Assembly (NCBI RefSeq): GCF_004214935.1
Contig: NZ_SFCC01000003.1
Span: 1 to 64,000 of the forward strand
DNA from: Amycolatopsis suaedae
GTDB taxonomy: Bacteria; Actinomycetota; Actinomycetes; Mycobacteriales; Pseudonocardiaceae
Direction of reading: 5' to 3'
DNA: 64,000 nt
Positions 28,081 to 36,141 of the stretch are shown one piece after another (position 1 is the stretch's first letter; each line of letters starts with the position of its first letter). The notes below the pieces were generated by a model. That model was not told the DNA's origin and did not search any database. It was given only the letters and a program-made list of their open reading frames with translations. Position numbers and translations under genes: made by a program.

Positions 28081-28133
28081 GGTCTAGACCTTTCCGGTGG
28101 GCCGCGCTACATTCGTCTGTGGTCTAGACCACA
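28081..28133. promoter_or_regulatory. two DasR-type (dre) operators upstream of chitinase
   Basis: GGTCTAGACC occurs at 28081-28090 and again at 28121-28130, the second extended to the 16-bp palindrome TGTGGTCTAGACCACA (28118-28133). The Streptomyces DasR consensus is ACTGGTCTAGACCACT. The sites are 40 bases apart, and the second lies 37 bases before the chitinase ATG. This predicts GntR/DasR repression relieved by phosphorylated N-acetylglucosamine or glucosamine. Confidence 0.82.
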
Positions 28134-28170
28134 ATCGGGGTCAGTCTCACCGCTTCAATGGAGAACCGTC

Positions 28171-30432
28171 ATGAGACGCACCAGAAGACGATTACTCAGC
28201 GCACTCACCGTGACACTGCTCGCCGGCGGACTGCTCGTCGCCGTCGGCAGCCCGGCCATGGCGGCGGGCCGGCTACGTGCCGCGTTCACCTTGTCCGGCA
28301 ACACGGGCGAATACACCGTCACCAACCCCAGCACCGAGACCGTCGCCAACTGGAGTATCACCTTCACCGTGCCCGCCGGGGTGACCGCGACCAGCGGGGC
28401 GCACGGCACGGTGTCGCAGAGCGGCAACCAGGTCACCCTCACCCCGGCCTTCTACATCGCCAGCCTGGGGCCGGGCCGGTCGACCTACCCCTACAGCCCG
28501 ACCGTCCAGCTCAGCACCGGCACCACGCCGACGACCTGCCGTATCGACGGCGGGAACTGCGACGGCTCGCCCGACACTCCGCCGACCGTGCCAGCGAACC
28601 TGCGGCTCGTCGCCAAGACGACCACCACCGTCGCCCTCGCCTGGGACGCCGCGAGCCCGGGTTCGCTGCCCGTCGCCGGGTACGACGTCTACCGCGGCAC
28701 GACCCTCGCGGCGTCGGTCACCGGTACCACCGCGTCGATCTCGGGGCTGACCCCGAACACCGCCTACAGCTTCACCGTGCGGGCCAGGGACGCCAACGGG
28801 ACGGCGTCCGCGCCGAGTGCCGCGCTCGCGGTGACCACCAACAATCCCGGCGACGACACGCAGGCGCCGAGCGTTCCCGGCGGGCTCCGTTCGACGGGAG
28901 CCACCGCGGGCAGCGTCAGCCTCGCGTGGAACGCGTCGACGGACAACACCGGTGTCGTCTCCTACGACGTCTACCGCGGCACGACGCTGGCGACGACGGT
29001 GACCGGGACGACCGCGACGGTCACCGGCCTTTCACCGTCCACTTCGTACTCGTTCACCGTGCGGGCGAGGGACGGTTACGACAACGTGTCCGCCCCCAGT
29101 GCCGCGCTGACCGCGCGCACCGGCGACATCGTGCAGGGCCACGCGAAGGTCGGCTACTTCGTCCAGTGGGGCATCTACGGCCGCCAGTACTTCGTGAAGA
29201 ACCTGGTGACCAGCGGCCAGGCGAGCAGGCTGACGCACCTGCTGTACGCGTTCGGCAACATCGACCCGGTCAACCTGACCTGCCTGTCCGGCGTCACCAA
29301 GGGCACCTCACCGAACCCGCAGGATCCGAACCAGGGTGACGGCGCCGGCGACGCCGAGGCCGACTACTCGCGTCCGATGTCGGCCGCGCAGTCCGTCGAC
29401 GGCGTCGCCGACACGGGCTGGGAGCCGTTGCGGGGCAACTTCAACCAGCTGAAGAAACTCAAGGCCCGCTACCCGAACCTGAAGATCCTGATCTCACTCG
29501 GCGGCTGGACGTACTCGAAGTACTTCTCCGACGTCGCGGCGACGCCGGCGTCGCGGCAGAAGTTCGTCGCGTCGTGCATCGACACCTACCTGAAGGGCAA
29601 CGTCAAGCCCTACGGCGGGGCGGGCGGCCCCGGAACGGCGGCCGGGATCTTCGACGGGATCGACATCGACTGGGAGTGGCCGGGCAGCCCCGACGGTCAC
29701 CCGGGCAACCACTGGAGCCCCAACGACAAGCAGAACCTGACGGCCCTGCTCGCCGAGTTCCGTACGCAGCTGGACGCCTACGGCGCGACCACCGGCAAGC
29801 GGTACGAACTGCAGGCGTTCACCCCGGCCGACCCGGCGAAGGTGACGGCCGGCTGGGATCTCGGCAAGGTGTTCGACTACCTCGACGTCGCCAACGTGCA
29901 GGGTTACGACTTCCACGGCGCGGGCAGCGACAACTCGTGGGAGCCGAACCGGACCGGGCACCAGGGCAACCTCTACGCCGACGTGCACGATCCGTACCCG
30001 TTCCACTTCAGCGTGGAGAACGCGGTCAACGCGTACACGAACGCCGGAGTCAACCCGCGGAAGCTGACCATCGGGCTCGCCTTCTACGGCAGGGGCTGGC
30101 AGAGCGTGCAGGCGGGACCGAACAACGGTGAATGGCAGACCGCCAACGGCGCGGCACCCGGCCAGTTCCCCGAGGAGGCGGGGACCCGTGGCTACTCGAA
30201 CCTGGTGGCCAGCGTCCCGAACTGCACCGTCACCCACGACACGCAGGCCGTCGCCACCTCGTGTTACACGGGCAACGGTGGGCAGTGGTGGTCGTTCGAC
30301 GACGTCTGGTCCATTCAGCAGAAGGTCGCCTGGCTCCGGTCCAGAGGCCTGCTCGGGGTCATGGCGTGGGACATGTCCGGTGACACGGCCAACGGCTCAC
30401 TGATGGCCGCGGCGCACAACGCCCTCGGCTGA
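28171..30432 (+). CDS. secreted GH18 chitinase with CBM2-like and two FnIII domains
   Basis: Hydrolyses beta-1,4-N-acetylglucosamine polymers outside the cell. A signal peptide (basic RRTRRRLLSALTV, cleavage near residue 32) precedes a CBM2-like module (about 33-130), two fibronectin III domains (about 140-228 and 233-322; both contain YDVYRGTTLA) and the GH18 barrel (about 328-753). The barrel has SLGGWTYS and the catalytic DGIDIDWEW with Glu502. The two FnIII copies are nearly identical in places, suggesting recent duplication. ATG at 28171. The DasR-type sites upstream indicate control by amino-sugar availability. It stands alone with no operon partner. Confidence 0.95.
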   Translation: MRRTRRRLLSALTVTLLAGGLLVAVGSPAMAAGRLRAAFTLSGNTGEYTVTNPSTETVANWSITFTVPAGVTATSGAHGTVSQSGNQVTLTPAFYIASLGPGRSTYPYSPTVQLSTGTTPTTCRIDGGNCDGSPDTPPTVPANLRLVAKTTTTVALAWDAASPGSLPVAGYDVYRGTTLAASVTGTTASISGLTPNTAYSFTVRARDANGTASAPSAALAVTTNNPGDDTQAPSVPGGLRSTGATAGSVSLAWNASTDNTGVVSYDVYRGTTLATTVTGTTATVTGLSPSTSYSFTVRARDGYDNVSAPSAALTARTGDIVQGHAKVGYFVQWGIYGRQYFVKNLVTSGQASRLTHLLYAFGNIDPVNLTCLSGVTKGTSPNPQDPNQGDGAGDAEADYSRPMSAAQSVDGVADTGWEPLRGNFNQLKKLKARYPNLKILISLGGWTYSKYFSDVAATPASRQKFVASCIDTYLKGNVKPYGGAGGPGTAAGIFDGIDIDWEWPGSPDGHPGNHWSPNDKQNLTALLAEFRTQLDAYGATTGKRYELQAFTPADPAKVTAGWDLGKVFDYLDVANVQGYDFHGAGSDNSWEPNRTGHQGNLYADVHDPYPFHFSVENAVNAYTNAGVNPRKLTIGLAFYGRGWQSVQAGPNNGEWQTANGAAPGQFPEEAGTRGYSNLVASVPNCTVTHDTQAVATSCYTGNGGQWWSFDDVWSIQQKVAWLRSRGLLGVMAWDMSGDTANGSLMAAAHNALG

Positions 30433-30482
30433 CGGTCTCGGCAGCCCCGTCACATCCGGCGGGGCTGCCGAGTCCAGAGGGT

Positions 30483-30893
30483 ATGCAACCAACTGTGACC
30501 AGGCTGGCCCTGCTGCTGTTCGCCGCCGTCGGGCTGGTGGTGGGATTCTGGGCCGCTGTGCTGCCGATGTCGTTCTACTCCGACTTTCCCGGCTTCCGGC
30601 CCGGCTGGGTGTCCGCCGACGGCCCGTTCAACGAGCACCTCGTCCGCGACGTGGGCGGGATGTTCCTCGCGCTGGGTGTGCTGGCGGTCGGCGCCTTCGT
30701 GATGCGCACGAACGCCGTGGCCAGGCTGACCGGACTGGCGTGGCTGGTGTTCGGCGTGGTGCACGCGGCGTATCACCTGCTCCACCTGCACGTGTTCGAG
30801 CCGGTGGACCAGGTGATCAACGCCGTCGGGCTGGTCGGCCTCGTCGTGCTGGCCGCCGTCGTGGTGTTCCTGCCCGCGCGGACGGCTCAGTAG
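30483..30893 (+). CDS. four-helix membrane protein (DUF4345-like)
   Basis: Predicted 136-residue inner membrane protein with four hydrophobic segments: LALLLFAAVGLVVGFWAAVL, GMFLALGVLAVGAFVM, LTGLAWLVFGVVHAAYHLLHL and INAVGLVGLVVLAAVVVFLP. The conserved acidic/aromatic loop (SFYSDFPGFRPGWVSADGPFNEHLVRDVG) is typical of DUF4345-like proteins of unknown function. ATG at 30483 lies just after the chitinase terminator region. Its end overlaps the small convergent gene at 30887 by 7 bases. Confidence 0.8.
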   Translation: MQPTVTRLALLLFAAVGLVVGFWAAVLPMSFYSDFPGFRPGWVSADGPFNEHLVRDVGGMFLALGVLAVGAFVMRTNAVARLTGLAWLVFGVVHAAYHLLHLHVFEPVDQVINAVGLVGLVVLAAVVVFLPARTAQ

Positions 30894-31051
30894 CTCTTAC
30901 CGTGGCCCTTCTTGCCGCGCAGGCGGTCGAACGCGTCCTTGGCCTGCTTGCGGGTGTGCGGGTCCTTGGCGTACCGCTTGGCCTGGTTGATCGCCCTGCG
31001 TCCCTCCGGGCTCTTGGCGAAGCGCATGATCTTGTTGAACAGCCCTGCCAT
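30887..31051 (-). CDS. small basic protein (54 aa), conserved-looking hypothetical
   Basis: Frame of 54 residues starting MAGLFNKIMRFAKSPEGRR and ending RGKKGHGKSY. It has an ideal AGGAGG ribosome-binding site five bases before the ATG at 31051 and strong G/C third-position bias. The sequence is lysine/arginine rich (pI well above 10) with one predicted amphipathic helix and a SPEGRRAI phrase seen in small actinobacterial proteins. No function is known. It lies antiparallel to the DUF4345-like gene, and the element B region lies upstream. Confidence 0.75.
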   Translation of the reverse strand: MAGLFNKIMRFAKSPEGRRAINQAKRYAKDPHTRKQAKDAFDRLRGKKGHGKSY

Positions 31052-31099
31052 CAATCCTCCTGCGCACGGCGGATATGTCCGGTTCGATTGTCCAACGTA

Positions 31100-31399
31100 T
31101 CGACCTCGTACGCAGTTCCGCCCGCCGCCCGCGAGCGGCCCGTTCGCGCGAGTCGTACGTTCTGACGCGCGAGTTGTACGTTCCCGCGCGGGCCCGGCAG
31201 TCGGGTGGTGTGCGTGAAGGTGGAGTTCGCGTGCGGGAGCGTGGGACTCGCGTGCGCGAAGGTGGGACTCGCGGGGCCGCGGGGTGAGAGGCGCGTCTCA
31301 CGGTATGAACTCCACGCTCGTGCACGCGAGTTCTACGTTCCGGTACACGAGTTCCACCTTCGTGCACGGTCACCCGCCCCGGACTTTGCCGGGGCCCTG
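31100..31399. mobile_element. putative non-autonomous element B, left-truncated
   Basis: Non-coding region upstream of the small basic gene. It ends in a right terminal sequence (about 31378-31399, GGACTTTGCC then GGGGCCCTG) next to half of a GTGAGGG-type palindrome (about 31400-31430, containing ATCAGATGCCGTGAGGG). Inside are 21-bp units in both orientations: GTGGGACTCGCG units near 31215-31275 and CGAGTTCTACGTTC units near 31318-31360. The segment CTCACGGTATGAACTCC (31297-31313) also occurs, inverted, in element D. No left terminal repeat was found. Confidence 0.5.
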
Positions 31400-31444
31400 G
31401 TATCAGATGCCGTGAGGGCTCCTTCACAGCAAGGCGGCGGGCGC

Positions 31445-32290
31445 TCAGCCGGCGGGGGAGACCGTGATGCCGAGGGCGCCGGGGCCGACGTGGGCGCCGA
31501 TGACGGTGCTCGCCTCGGCGACGACCAGGTCACGCACGTCGCGCACCCGCTTGCGTAGCTGGTCGGCCAGGTCGAGGACCTGCTCGTCGTCGCCGAAGCG
31601 CACGACCGCGACGTCCACCGGCCGTGTGCCCGCCCTGTCGACGGCCAGGTCGACGAGCTTGGCCTGCGCTCGCCGCCGTCCCGGTACCCGGCTCACCGGC
31701 CGCACCTCGCCCTCGCGCACGGTGAGCAGCGGCTTGAGCGACAGCGCCGTGCCGACCCACGCCGCGGCGCCGCCGATGCGGCCGCCCCGGCGCAGGTAGT
31801 CCAGGGTGTCGACGTAGAGCAGTTCGGTGCTGGTCTGCGAGCGGTAGGTGGCGGCGTCGAGAACCCGGCGCAGCTGCGCGCCCGCCGCGGCTGCCCGCGC
31901 GGCGGACAGCGCGGCGAAGCCGAGGCTCATGCCGGTGGTCTGGCTGTCCACGACGTGCACCGGCACCGGCGTCTGCTGGGCGGCCTCCTGCGCGGCGCGC
32001 GCCGTCGCCGACATCCGGCCGGAGATGTGGATGCTGACCACCGCGCTGGCGCCCGACGACAGTGCGTCCTGGTAGGCCCAGAAGAACGCGCCGACCTCCG
32101 GCGGCGAGGTGCTCACCTCCTCGCCCGCCCGCATCGCGGCGATCAGCTCGGGGCGGTTGAATCTGTGCTCGTCGTCGAGGCGGTCCCCGACCTGCAGCTG
32201 GACCTGCACGACCCGGATCCCCCACTGCGAGGCGAGCTGGTCGGGAATGCAGGCGGTCGAGTCCGTAATCACCGCGACATGGTTCGACAC
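31445..32290 (-). CDS. DegV family fatty-acid-binding protein
   Basis: Protein of 281 residues. The N-terminal VAVITDSTACIPDQLASQWGIRVVQVQL, the SVSTSPP-like segment (EVSTSPPEVGAFFWAY), IHISGRMSATARAAQ and the serine/threonine lipid-head pocket (DSQTTGMSLGFAALSAA) are characteristic. DegV/FakB proteins bind a fatty acid and present it to FakA-type kinases for phosphorylation; no FakA gene is in the window. ATG at 32290. It is divergent from etfB with 186 bases between, in which I see no clear regulatory motif. Confidence 0.93.
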   Translation of the reverse strand: MSNHVAVITDSTACIPDQLASQWGIRVVQVQLQVGDRLDDEHRFNRPELIAAMRAGEEVSTSPPEVGAFFWAYQDALSSGASAVVSIHISGRMSATARAAQEAAQQTPVPVHVVDSQTTGMSLGFAALSAARAAAAGAQLRRVLDAATYRSQTSTELLYVDTLDYLRRGGRIGGAAAWVGTALSLKPLLTVREGEVRPVSRVPGRRRAQAKLVDLAVDRAGTRPVDVAVVRFGDDEQVLDLADQLRKRVRDVRDLVVAEASTVIGAHVGPGALGITVSPAG

Positions 32291-32476
32291 AGTGAGGCAG
32301 GTTAACCCGAACGCACGCCTGTCCCATAGGCCGGACGGCCGGTGGGCAAACTATTGGGACGATGGTCCCGGTAAACGACGCATCCAGGTGAATGCCGTCA
32401 CCTCGGTGGGCCAGGACGCCCGATCTGCGATTGACTACTGGCGAGTAGAGCCCAAGCGGGAGGTCGAAGAAGACCC

Positions 32477-33265
32477 ATGACGAACATCGTTGTCCTGGTC
32501 AAGCAGGTGCCCGACACCTACTCGGAGCGCAAGCTGTCCGAGAGTGACCACACGCTCGACCGCGAGTCCGCCGACGCGGTCCTCGACGAGATCAACGAGC
32601 GCGCCGTCGAGGAGGCGCTCAAGATCAAGGAGGCCGGCGAGGGCGAGGTGACGGTGCTGGCCGTAGGCCCGGACCGTGCCACCGACGCCATCCGCAAGGC
32701 CCTCTCCATGGGCGCCGACAAGGCGATCCACGTATCCGACCCGGCGCTGCACGGTTCCGACCTGCTGGCGACCGCGAAGGTCATCGCCGCCGCCGTGCGC
32801 AAGGTCGAGGGCGTCGACCTGGTCATCGCCGGCAACGAGGCGTCCGACGGCCGTGGTGGCGCGGTTCCCGCGATCGTCGCCGAGCTGCTCGGCCTGCCGC
32901 AGCTGACCCACGCCCGCCAGGTCACCGTCGAGGGCTCCACCGTGAAGGTGGACCGGGAGACCGCGGACGAGGGCCTGACGCACCTCGAGGCGAACCTGCC
33001 CGCGCTGATCAGCGTGACCGAGAAGATCAACGAGCCGCGCTACCCCTCGTTCAAGGGGATCATGGCCGCCAAGAAGAAGCCGGTGGAGACGCTGACCGTC
33101 GCCGACCTCGGCGTCGACGCGGGCGAGGTCGGTCTCGGCAACGCCTGGTCCGCCGTCGTGGAGGCCGCGCCGAAGCCGCCGCGGACCGCGGGCCAGCGTG
33201 TCGAGGACGAGGGCGACGGCGGCACGAAGGTCGCCGAGTACCTGGTCGCGCAGAAGCTGATCTGA
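32477..33265 (+). CDS. etfB: electron transfer flavoprotein beta subunit
   Basis: Beta subunit of ETF (FixA), which carries electrons from acyl-CoA dehydrogenases to the quinone pool. Length is 262 residues. The start MTNIVVLVKQVPDTYSERKL, the AMP-binding segment and the family signature VDRETADEGLTHLEANLPALISVTEKINEPRYPSFKGIMAAKKKPVETL are intact. ATG at 32477 with GGGAGG upstream. It is followed by etfA after 27 bases, the usual operon, orthologous to Rv3029c-Rv3028c. Confidence 0.96.
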   Translation: MTNIVVLVKQVPDTYSERKLSESDHTLDRESADAVLDEINERAVEEALKIKEAGEGEVTVLAVGPDRATDAIRKALSMGADKAIHVSDPALHGSDLLATAKVIAAAVRKVEGVDLVIAGNEASDGRGGAVPAIVAELLGLPQLTHARQVTVEGSTVKVDRETADEGLTHLEANLPALISVTEKINEPRYPSFKGIMAAKKKPVETLTVADLGVDAGEVGLGNAWSAVVEAAPKPPRTAGQRVEDEGDGGTKVAEYLVAQKLI

Positions 33266-33292
33266 CCCGGTTCGAGCGAGGAGACATAGACA

Positions 33293-34252
33293 ATGGCTGA
33301 GGTTCTGGTACTCGTCGACCAGGTCGACGGTGAGGTCAAGAAGGTCACCCTGGAGCTGCTGACCGCGGCGCGCGCGCTCGGTGAGCCGTCCGCCGTCGTC
33401 GTCGGCGCCCCCGGCACGGCAGGCAAGGTGAAGGACGCGCTGGCCGGGCACGGTGCGGCGAAGGTCTACGTGGCGGAGTCCGACGACGCCGTCGGCTACC
33501 TGGTGACCCCGAAGGTGGACGCGCTCGAGACGCTGGCACAGCGGGTTTCCCCCGCGGCCGTGCTGGTCGCCGCGACCGCCGAGGGCAAGGAGGTGTCCGG
33601 CAGGCTCGCCGTGCGGCTGGGCTCCGGCCTGCTCTACGACGTCGTCGGGGTGAACTCCGACGGCACCGTCGAGCAGTCGGTCTTCGGTGGCGCCTACTCG
33701 GTGAAGTCCAAGGCTGCCAAGGGAACGCCGGTCATCTCGGTGCGTCCCGGCTCGGTCGAGGCTGAGGCCGCCGACGGCGCCGCCGCCGAGGAGACCGTCG
33801 AGCTGCCCGCGATCGACGCGGCGAAGTCGGCGAAGATCACCGGCGTCGAGCCGATCGTCGGTGGCGACCGTCCCGAGCTGACCGAGGCGTCGGTCGTCGT
33901 GTCCGGTGGCCGCGGTGTCGGCTCGGCGGACAAGTTCGACGTGGTGGAGAAGCTGGCCGACTCGCTGGGTGCCGCCGTCGGTGCCTCGCGGGCCGCGGTC
34001 GACTCCGGCTACTACCCGGCGCAGTTCCAGGTGGGCCAGACCGGCAAGACCGTGTCGCCGCAGCTCTACATCGCGCTCGGCATCTCCGGTGCCATCCAGC
34101 ACCGGGCTGGCATGCAGACGTCGAAGACCATCGTCGCGGTCAACAAGGACCCGGAGGCGCCGATCTTCGAGATCGCCGACTTCGGTGTCGTGGGCGACCT
34201 GTTCAACGTCGCCCCGCAGCTGACCGAAGCGGTGAACCAGCGCAAGGGCTGA
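33293..34252 (+). CDS. etfA: electron transfer flavoprotein alpha subunit
   Basis: Alpha subunit of ETF (FixB), 319 residues, binding FAD at the C-terminal domain. Visible are [36 protein letters not shown] and [51 protein letters not shown], the canonical FAD site. ATG at 33293 follows GAGGAG. It works with EtfB. A perfect palindrome 19 bases after the stop probably terminates the operon. Confidence 0.96.
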   Translation: MAEVLVLVDQVDGEVKKVTLELLTAARALGEPSAVVVGAPGTAGKVKDALAGHGAAKVYVAESDDAVGYLVTPKVDALETLAQRVSPAAVLVAATAEGKEVSGRLAVRLGSGLLYDVVGVNSDGTVEQSVFGGAYSVKSKAAKGTPVISVRPGSVEAEAADGAAAEETVELPAIDAAKSAKITGVEPIVGGDRPELTEASVVVSGGRGVGSADKFDVVEKLADSLGAAVGASRAAVDSGYYPAQFQVGQTGKTVSPQLYIALGISGAIQHRAGMQTSKTIVAVNKDPEAPIFEIADFGVVGDLFNVAPQLTEAVNQRKG

Positions 34253-34271
34253 GTCCCGCCCGCCCTGCCCA

Positions 34272-34330
34272 AAGCACGTGAAGGCCACCTTCACTACGTG
34301 AGACGTAGTGAAGGTGGCCTTCACGTGCTT
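34272..34330. terminator. GTGAAGG double-hairpin palindrome, perfect 28-bp arms
   Basis: Arms at 34272-34299 and 34303-34330 are exact reverse complements with only GAG between. Each arm can also fold alone: GTGAAGG-CCA-CCTTCAC and GTGAAGG-TGG-CCTTCAC. It is the cleanest intact member of the family in the window, placed just after etfA where it would end transcription. It is not split by an element. Confidence 0.8.
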
Positions 34331-34359
34331 GCGCGTAGTACAGGCGGATGACATGCCGT

Positions 34360-34436
34360 TGACCTTGGGGCGCAGAGCTGCCAACCTGAGACAAAGCTGA
34401 GAACCGCACGTTCACACAACGTGCATTCCAAGGTCA
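34360..34436. promoter_or_regulatory. nested inverted repeats upstream of the GNAT gene
   Basis: TGACCTTGG (34360-34368) pairs perfectly with CCAAGGTCA (34428-34436). Inside, GCACGTT (34406-34412) pairs with AACGTGC (34418-34424). TTGACC at 34359-34364 could serve as a -35 box. The site lies 47-123 bases before the GNAT/PlsC operon and could bind a dimeric regulator at two positions, or form structured 5' RNA. Confidence 0.35.
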
Positions 34437-34482
34437 CCGCGCCGCAGCGGCGATGGTCGATTCGCGGAGTTACACCTAGGGC

Positions 34483-35265
34483 ATGACGCGGTCACAGTTG
34501 CTCGTCAGCACTGATCAGCCCGGCGTCGAGCTACCGGCGGACGCCGCGCGGTACTCCCTGCTCGTCGCACACGACAACGCCGAGGTGGATGCCGCGCAGC
34601 GGTTGCGCCACCAGGTCTTCGCGCAGGAGATGGGGGCCACCCTCAACTCTCTCCGCCCGGGATCGGACGTCGACGCGTTCGACGAGTTCTGCGACCACCT
34701 GGTGGTCCGGGACGACCGCACCGGCGACATCGTCGGGACCTACCGGATGCTGCCGCCGGAGCGTGCGGCCGCCGCCGGCCGGCTCTACTCCGACACCGAG
34801 TTCGACCTCGGAGCCATCGACGGGCTGCGGTCCTCGCTGGTCGAGACCGGCCGGTCCTGCGTGCACCCCGAGCACCGCACCGGTGCCGTGGTGAGCCTGG
34901 TGTGGGCGGGCATCGCCCGCTACATGCTGCTGTCCGGCCACCGTTACCTCGCCGGCTGCGCGTCGGTCCCGCTGGCCGACGGCGGAGCGTACGCCGCCGG
35001 TGTCTGGGACACCCTGCGCGCCAAGCACTACGCGCCCGACGACCAGCGGGTCCACCCGCTGAACCCGTGGGACTGCGGCGACATCGCCCGTGCCGACCGG
35101 ACCGTCCTGCCACCGCTGCTCAAGGGTTACCTGCGGCTCGGCGCCAAGATCTGCGGCCCGCCCGCACTCGACGCGGACTTCGGCGTCGCCGACTTCTTCG
35201 TCCTGCTCGACCTGCACAACGTCGACCAGCGGTACCTGAACTTCTTCCTCGGGATCAAGGGATGA
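34483..35265 (+). CDS. GNAT-fold N-acyltransferase (Acetyltransf_5/OlsB-like; Rv3027c-like)
   Basis: Acyl transferase of 260 residues. The pattern LLVAHDNAEVDAAQRLRHQVFAQEMGA, FDEFCDHLVVRDDRTGDIVGTYRML, then VETGRSCVHPEHRTGAVVSLVWAGIARYML matches the PF13444 family, which includes OlsB (ornithine N-acyltransferase) and acyl-homoserine-lactone-synthase-like folds. The ATGA overlap with the PlsC-type gene downstream indicates a two-step lipid acylation, as for ornithine lipids (OlsB then OlsA) or another amino-acid lipid. The acceptor is not known. ATG at 34483. Confidence 0.88.
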   Translation: MTRSQLLVSTDQPGVELPADAARYSLLVAHDNAEVDAAQRLRHQVFAQEMGATLNSLRPGSDVDAFDEFCDHLVVRDDRTGDIVGTYRMLPPERAAAAGRLYSDTEFDLGAIDGLRSSLVETGRSCVHPEHRTGAVVSLVWAGIARYMLLSGHRYLAGCASVPLADGGAYAAGVWDTLRAKHYAPDDQRVHPLNPWDCGDIARADRTVLPPLLKGYLRLGAKICGPPALDADFGVADFFVLLDLHNVDQRYLNFFLGIKG

Positions 35266-36137
35266 GGCACCCGTGGATGCCGGCTTCGCCGTGTGGTGAC
35301 AGTTGCCTCACCACCGGCGAGCCGACGGTCGGCCTGCCACGGCGGATCGGCCGGTTCGCCGCGGCCATCGGCGTGGTCCTCGCCGCGGTGGCCTGCGCGC
35401 CCGTTCTGGTCGTGCTCGGCGGTAAGGCCCGGATGCGGTTGCTGCGCCGGGTGTTCCGCGCCGTACTGCGGGCCTTCGGCGTCCGGCTGGTCGTCCACGG
35501 AGGCAGGTCGTTCGCCGAGACCCTGCCCGGGCGTGGCGCCCTCGTGGTGAACAACCACATCTCCTGGCTGGACATCATCGGCATCAACGCCCTGCGCCCC
35601 ATGCGGGCACTGGCCAAGGTGGAGATCCGGAGCTGGCCGGTGCTGGGCTGGCTGGTCGCCCGGGGCGGCAGCCTGTTCCTGGACCGCGAGCGCCTGAGCA
35701 CCCTGCCGGCCACCATGAGCGGGCTGGCCGACGCGCTGCGCGGCGGCGCCGTGGTCAACGTCACGCCGGAGGCCACCACCTGGTGCGGGCGGGCGTCCGG
35801 CCGGTTCACCACGGCGACGTTCCAGGCCGCCATCGACGGCGGTGTCCCGGTACGGCCGATCGCGCTGCGGTACCGGCTTGCCGACGGCAGGGAGACCACC
35901 CACCCCGCGTTCATCGGCCCGGAGTCGCTGATCGCGTCCCTGCGCCGGGTGGCCCGGCTGCGCGGGCTGGTGCTGGAGATGTTCGTCTGCCCGGAGATCG
36001 CACCCGGCCGGGCGGCCGACCGCAGGGAACTCGCCGCGCTCGCCGAGGCCGCCGTCAGCGCGGCGCTGGGCACCGTGACGATCCCGGCACAGCGGCGCCG
36101 GAAGTTGACCTCCACCGCACTGGAGGTTGCACCGTGA
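35262..36137 (+). CDS. lysophospholipid/1-acylglycerol-type acyltransferase (PlsC family; Rv3026c-like)
   Basis: Membrane-bound O-acyltransferase of 291 residues. A hydrophobic segment (FAAAIGVVLAAVACAPVLVVLGG) precedes the catalytic H-x4-D motif NHISWLD. The second motif (KVEIRSWPVLGWL, SLFLDRE) is present, but the usual FPEGT is VTPEATTWCG, a Gly-to-Ala change in the acceptor loop. The enzyme probably acylates the product of the overlapping GNAT gene (ATG at 35262 inside its stop), or lysophosphatidic acid. Acts at the cytoplasmic face of the membrane. Confidence 0.88.
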   Translation: MRHPWMPASPCGDSCLTTGEPTVGLPRRIGRFAAAIGVVLAAVACAPVLVVLGGKARMRLLRRVFRAVLRAFGVRLVVHGGRSFAETLPGRGALVVNNHISWLDIIGINALRPMRALAKVEIRSWPVLGWLVARGGSLFLDRERLSTLPATMSGLADALRGGAVVNVTPEATTWCGRASGRFTTATFQAAIDGGVPVRPIALRYRLADGRETTHPAFIGPESLIASLRRVARLRGLVLEMFVCPEIAPGRAADRRELAALAEAAVSAALGTVTIPAQRRRKLTSTALEVAP

Positions 36138-36141
36138 CCGT

